6,493 bases of DNA from contig DCIL01000047.1 of assembly GCA_002315875.1 (NCBI GenBank), forward strand, positions 1,093-7,585, given 5' to 3'. A model generated the notes under the pieces. The model ran no database searches. It was not told the DNA's origin and saw only the letters and a list, made by a program, of their open reading frames with translations. This DNA is from Verrucomicrobia bacterium UBA1727. GTDB lineage: Bacteria; Verrucomicrobiota; Kiritimatiellia; RFP12; UBA1067. Within the stretch, counting starts at the first letter, position 1. Each line of letters starts with the position of its first letter. The position numbers and the translations under genes were made by a program. Below, in pieces: positions 6,089-6,493 of this stretch.

Positions 6089-6493
6089 TCAGAGTTTCTT
6101 GAGAACATTGCGGATGGAGCGCTCGCGGGCCTCGATGGACTCGCAAAGCCGGAACTGCACACGCGCGCGGTTCAGGTTCTGCTCGGGCTGCGAGGTCTTG
6201 AAATACGTGTTGCCGGCGAGATAGTCCTGGAAGAACCGGAGTCCGAGTTCGAACGGCAGCAGACGAATCGAATCGAAGAGATACGCACGATCGGCATCCG
6301 TCAAGAACGCTCCCGCCTCGCGCATGTAACCCTTGCAGAAAGCCGTCGCAAGATCCTCGTCGAAGACCACCTTCGCAAGATTCGTCTCCTCCTCGCCCGC
6401 GGGATTGCAGATCGAACGGAGGGCATCGCCGAAGTCCATGTGGATGAGTCCGGGCGAAACCGTATCGAGATCGATCATCGCCGTGCCCTTGCC
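6089..6493 (-). CDS. Phosphotransferase (APH fold), N-acetylhexosamine 1-kinase-like, C-terminal part (5' end outside window)
   Basis: The last 134 residues of a cytosolic kinase of the aminoglycoside-phosphotransferase/choline-kinase fold; the start is beyond the window edge, since the frame is open to 6493 (GKGTAMIDLDT...). The visible part starts just before the metal-binding IDLDT (7-11), followed by VSPGLIHMDFGDALR, an acidic GEEETNL stretch, FELGLRFFQDYLAGNTYFK and QNLNRARVQFRL. This order (IDLDTV-PGL-DFGDA-R, then a GLRF-DYL-G-YFK helix pair and NL-RAR-Q) is typical of NahK/LnpB-type kinases, which make GlcNAc-1-phosphate or GalNAc-1-phosphate from free sugar and ATP in salvage of host-type disaccharides. 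The catalytic HxDxxxxN loop lies outside the window. It ends 8 nt before the tandem esterase gene, so it is the first visible member of the operon. The family call is good; the exact sugar is inferred, and another sugar or amino alcohol is possible. Confidence 0.85.
   Translation of the reverse strand, partial: GKGTAMIDLDTVSPGLIHMDFGDALRSICNPAGEEETNLAKVVFDEDLATAFCKGYMREAGAFLTDADRAYLFDSIRLLPFELGLRFFQDYLAGNTYFKTSQPEQNLNRARVQFRLCESIEARERSIRNVLKKL

Noticed and set aside
6081..6146. N-terminal extension of the tandem esterase to an ATG at 6146
   Set aside because: It would overlap the kinase gene by 58 bases, add a 22-residue Arg/His-rich leader and bury the clear signal peptide that begins at 6080.
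6089..6478. Kinase start at the ATG at 6478
   Set aside because: The frame continues open to the edge (GKGTA before the Met), and this Met lies inside the metal-binding strand of the fold, so it is an internal residue of a gene cut by the window.
1..6493. CRISPR array, tRNA, rRNA, insertion sequence, riboswitch
   Set aside because: Coding sequence fills nearly the whole window. No regularly spaced repeats, terminal inverted repeats, transposase motifs or structured non-coding stretches were seen, and no gene-free stretch exceeds 93 bases.

Overview
The window holds six protein-coding genes, all on the minus strand and closely packed. Two are cut by the window edges. Transcription runs from high to low coordinates. 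In that order they are: the C-terminal part of an aminoglycoside-phosphotransferase-fold sugar kinase resembling N-acetylhexosamine 1-kinase (6493-6089); an exported protein with two SGNH/GDSL esterase domains (6080-4614); an exported single SGNH hydrolase with a C-terminal beta domain (4612-3392); a probably exported glycoside-hydrolase-like TIM-barrel protein with an N-terminal carbohydrate-binding-like domain (3371-1479); a HAD-superfamily sugar-phosphate phosphatase or mutase (1465-845); and the N-terminal half of cofactor-independent phosphoglycerate mutase, gpmI (751-1).

Gaps between the first five genes are 8, 1, 20 and 13 nt, so they are very likely one operon. The gap before gpmI is 93 nt. 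It is AT-rich compared with its surroundings and carries a consensus extended -10 element (TGGTATAAT on the minus strand) and a strong Shine-Dalgarno sequence, so gpmI probably has its own promoter, perhaps with read-through from upstream. No convincing rho-independent terminator was seen anywhere in the window.

How the genes may work together (inference): the exported SGNH enzymes would remove acyl groups, most likely O-acetyl, from a polysaccharide or host glycan. The TIM-barrel protein would bind or cleave the glycan. The cytosolic kinase would phosphorylate a released sugar at C1, and the HAD protein would act on a sugar phosphate. The products would then enter lower glycolysis, where GpmI acts. 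The substrate cannot be read from the sequence. No transporter, sulfatase or regulator lies in the window.

Organism (inference, moderate to low confidence): a GC-rich bacterium with Sec-type signal peptides and several stand-alone SGNH and glycan-binding enzymes. This style of gene content is common in gut or environmental members of the PVC group (Kiritimatiellota, Lentisphaerota, Verrucomicrobiota). There is no rRNA, tRNA, mobile element or CRISPR array to settle it. The long plus-strand open frames are antisense shadows of these genes. I found no clearly new system; the most notable points are three SGNH active sites in two adjacent genes, a barrel protein whose catalytic residues are not obvious, and a GpmI with unusual substitutions.
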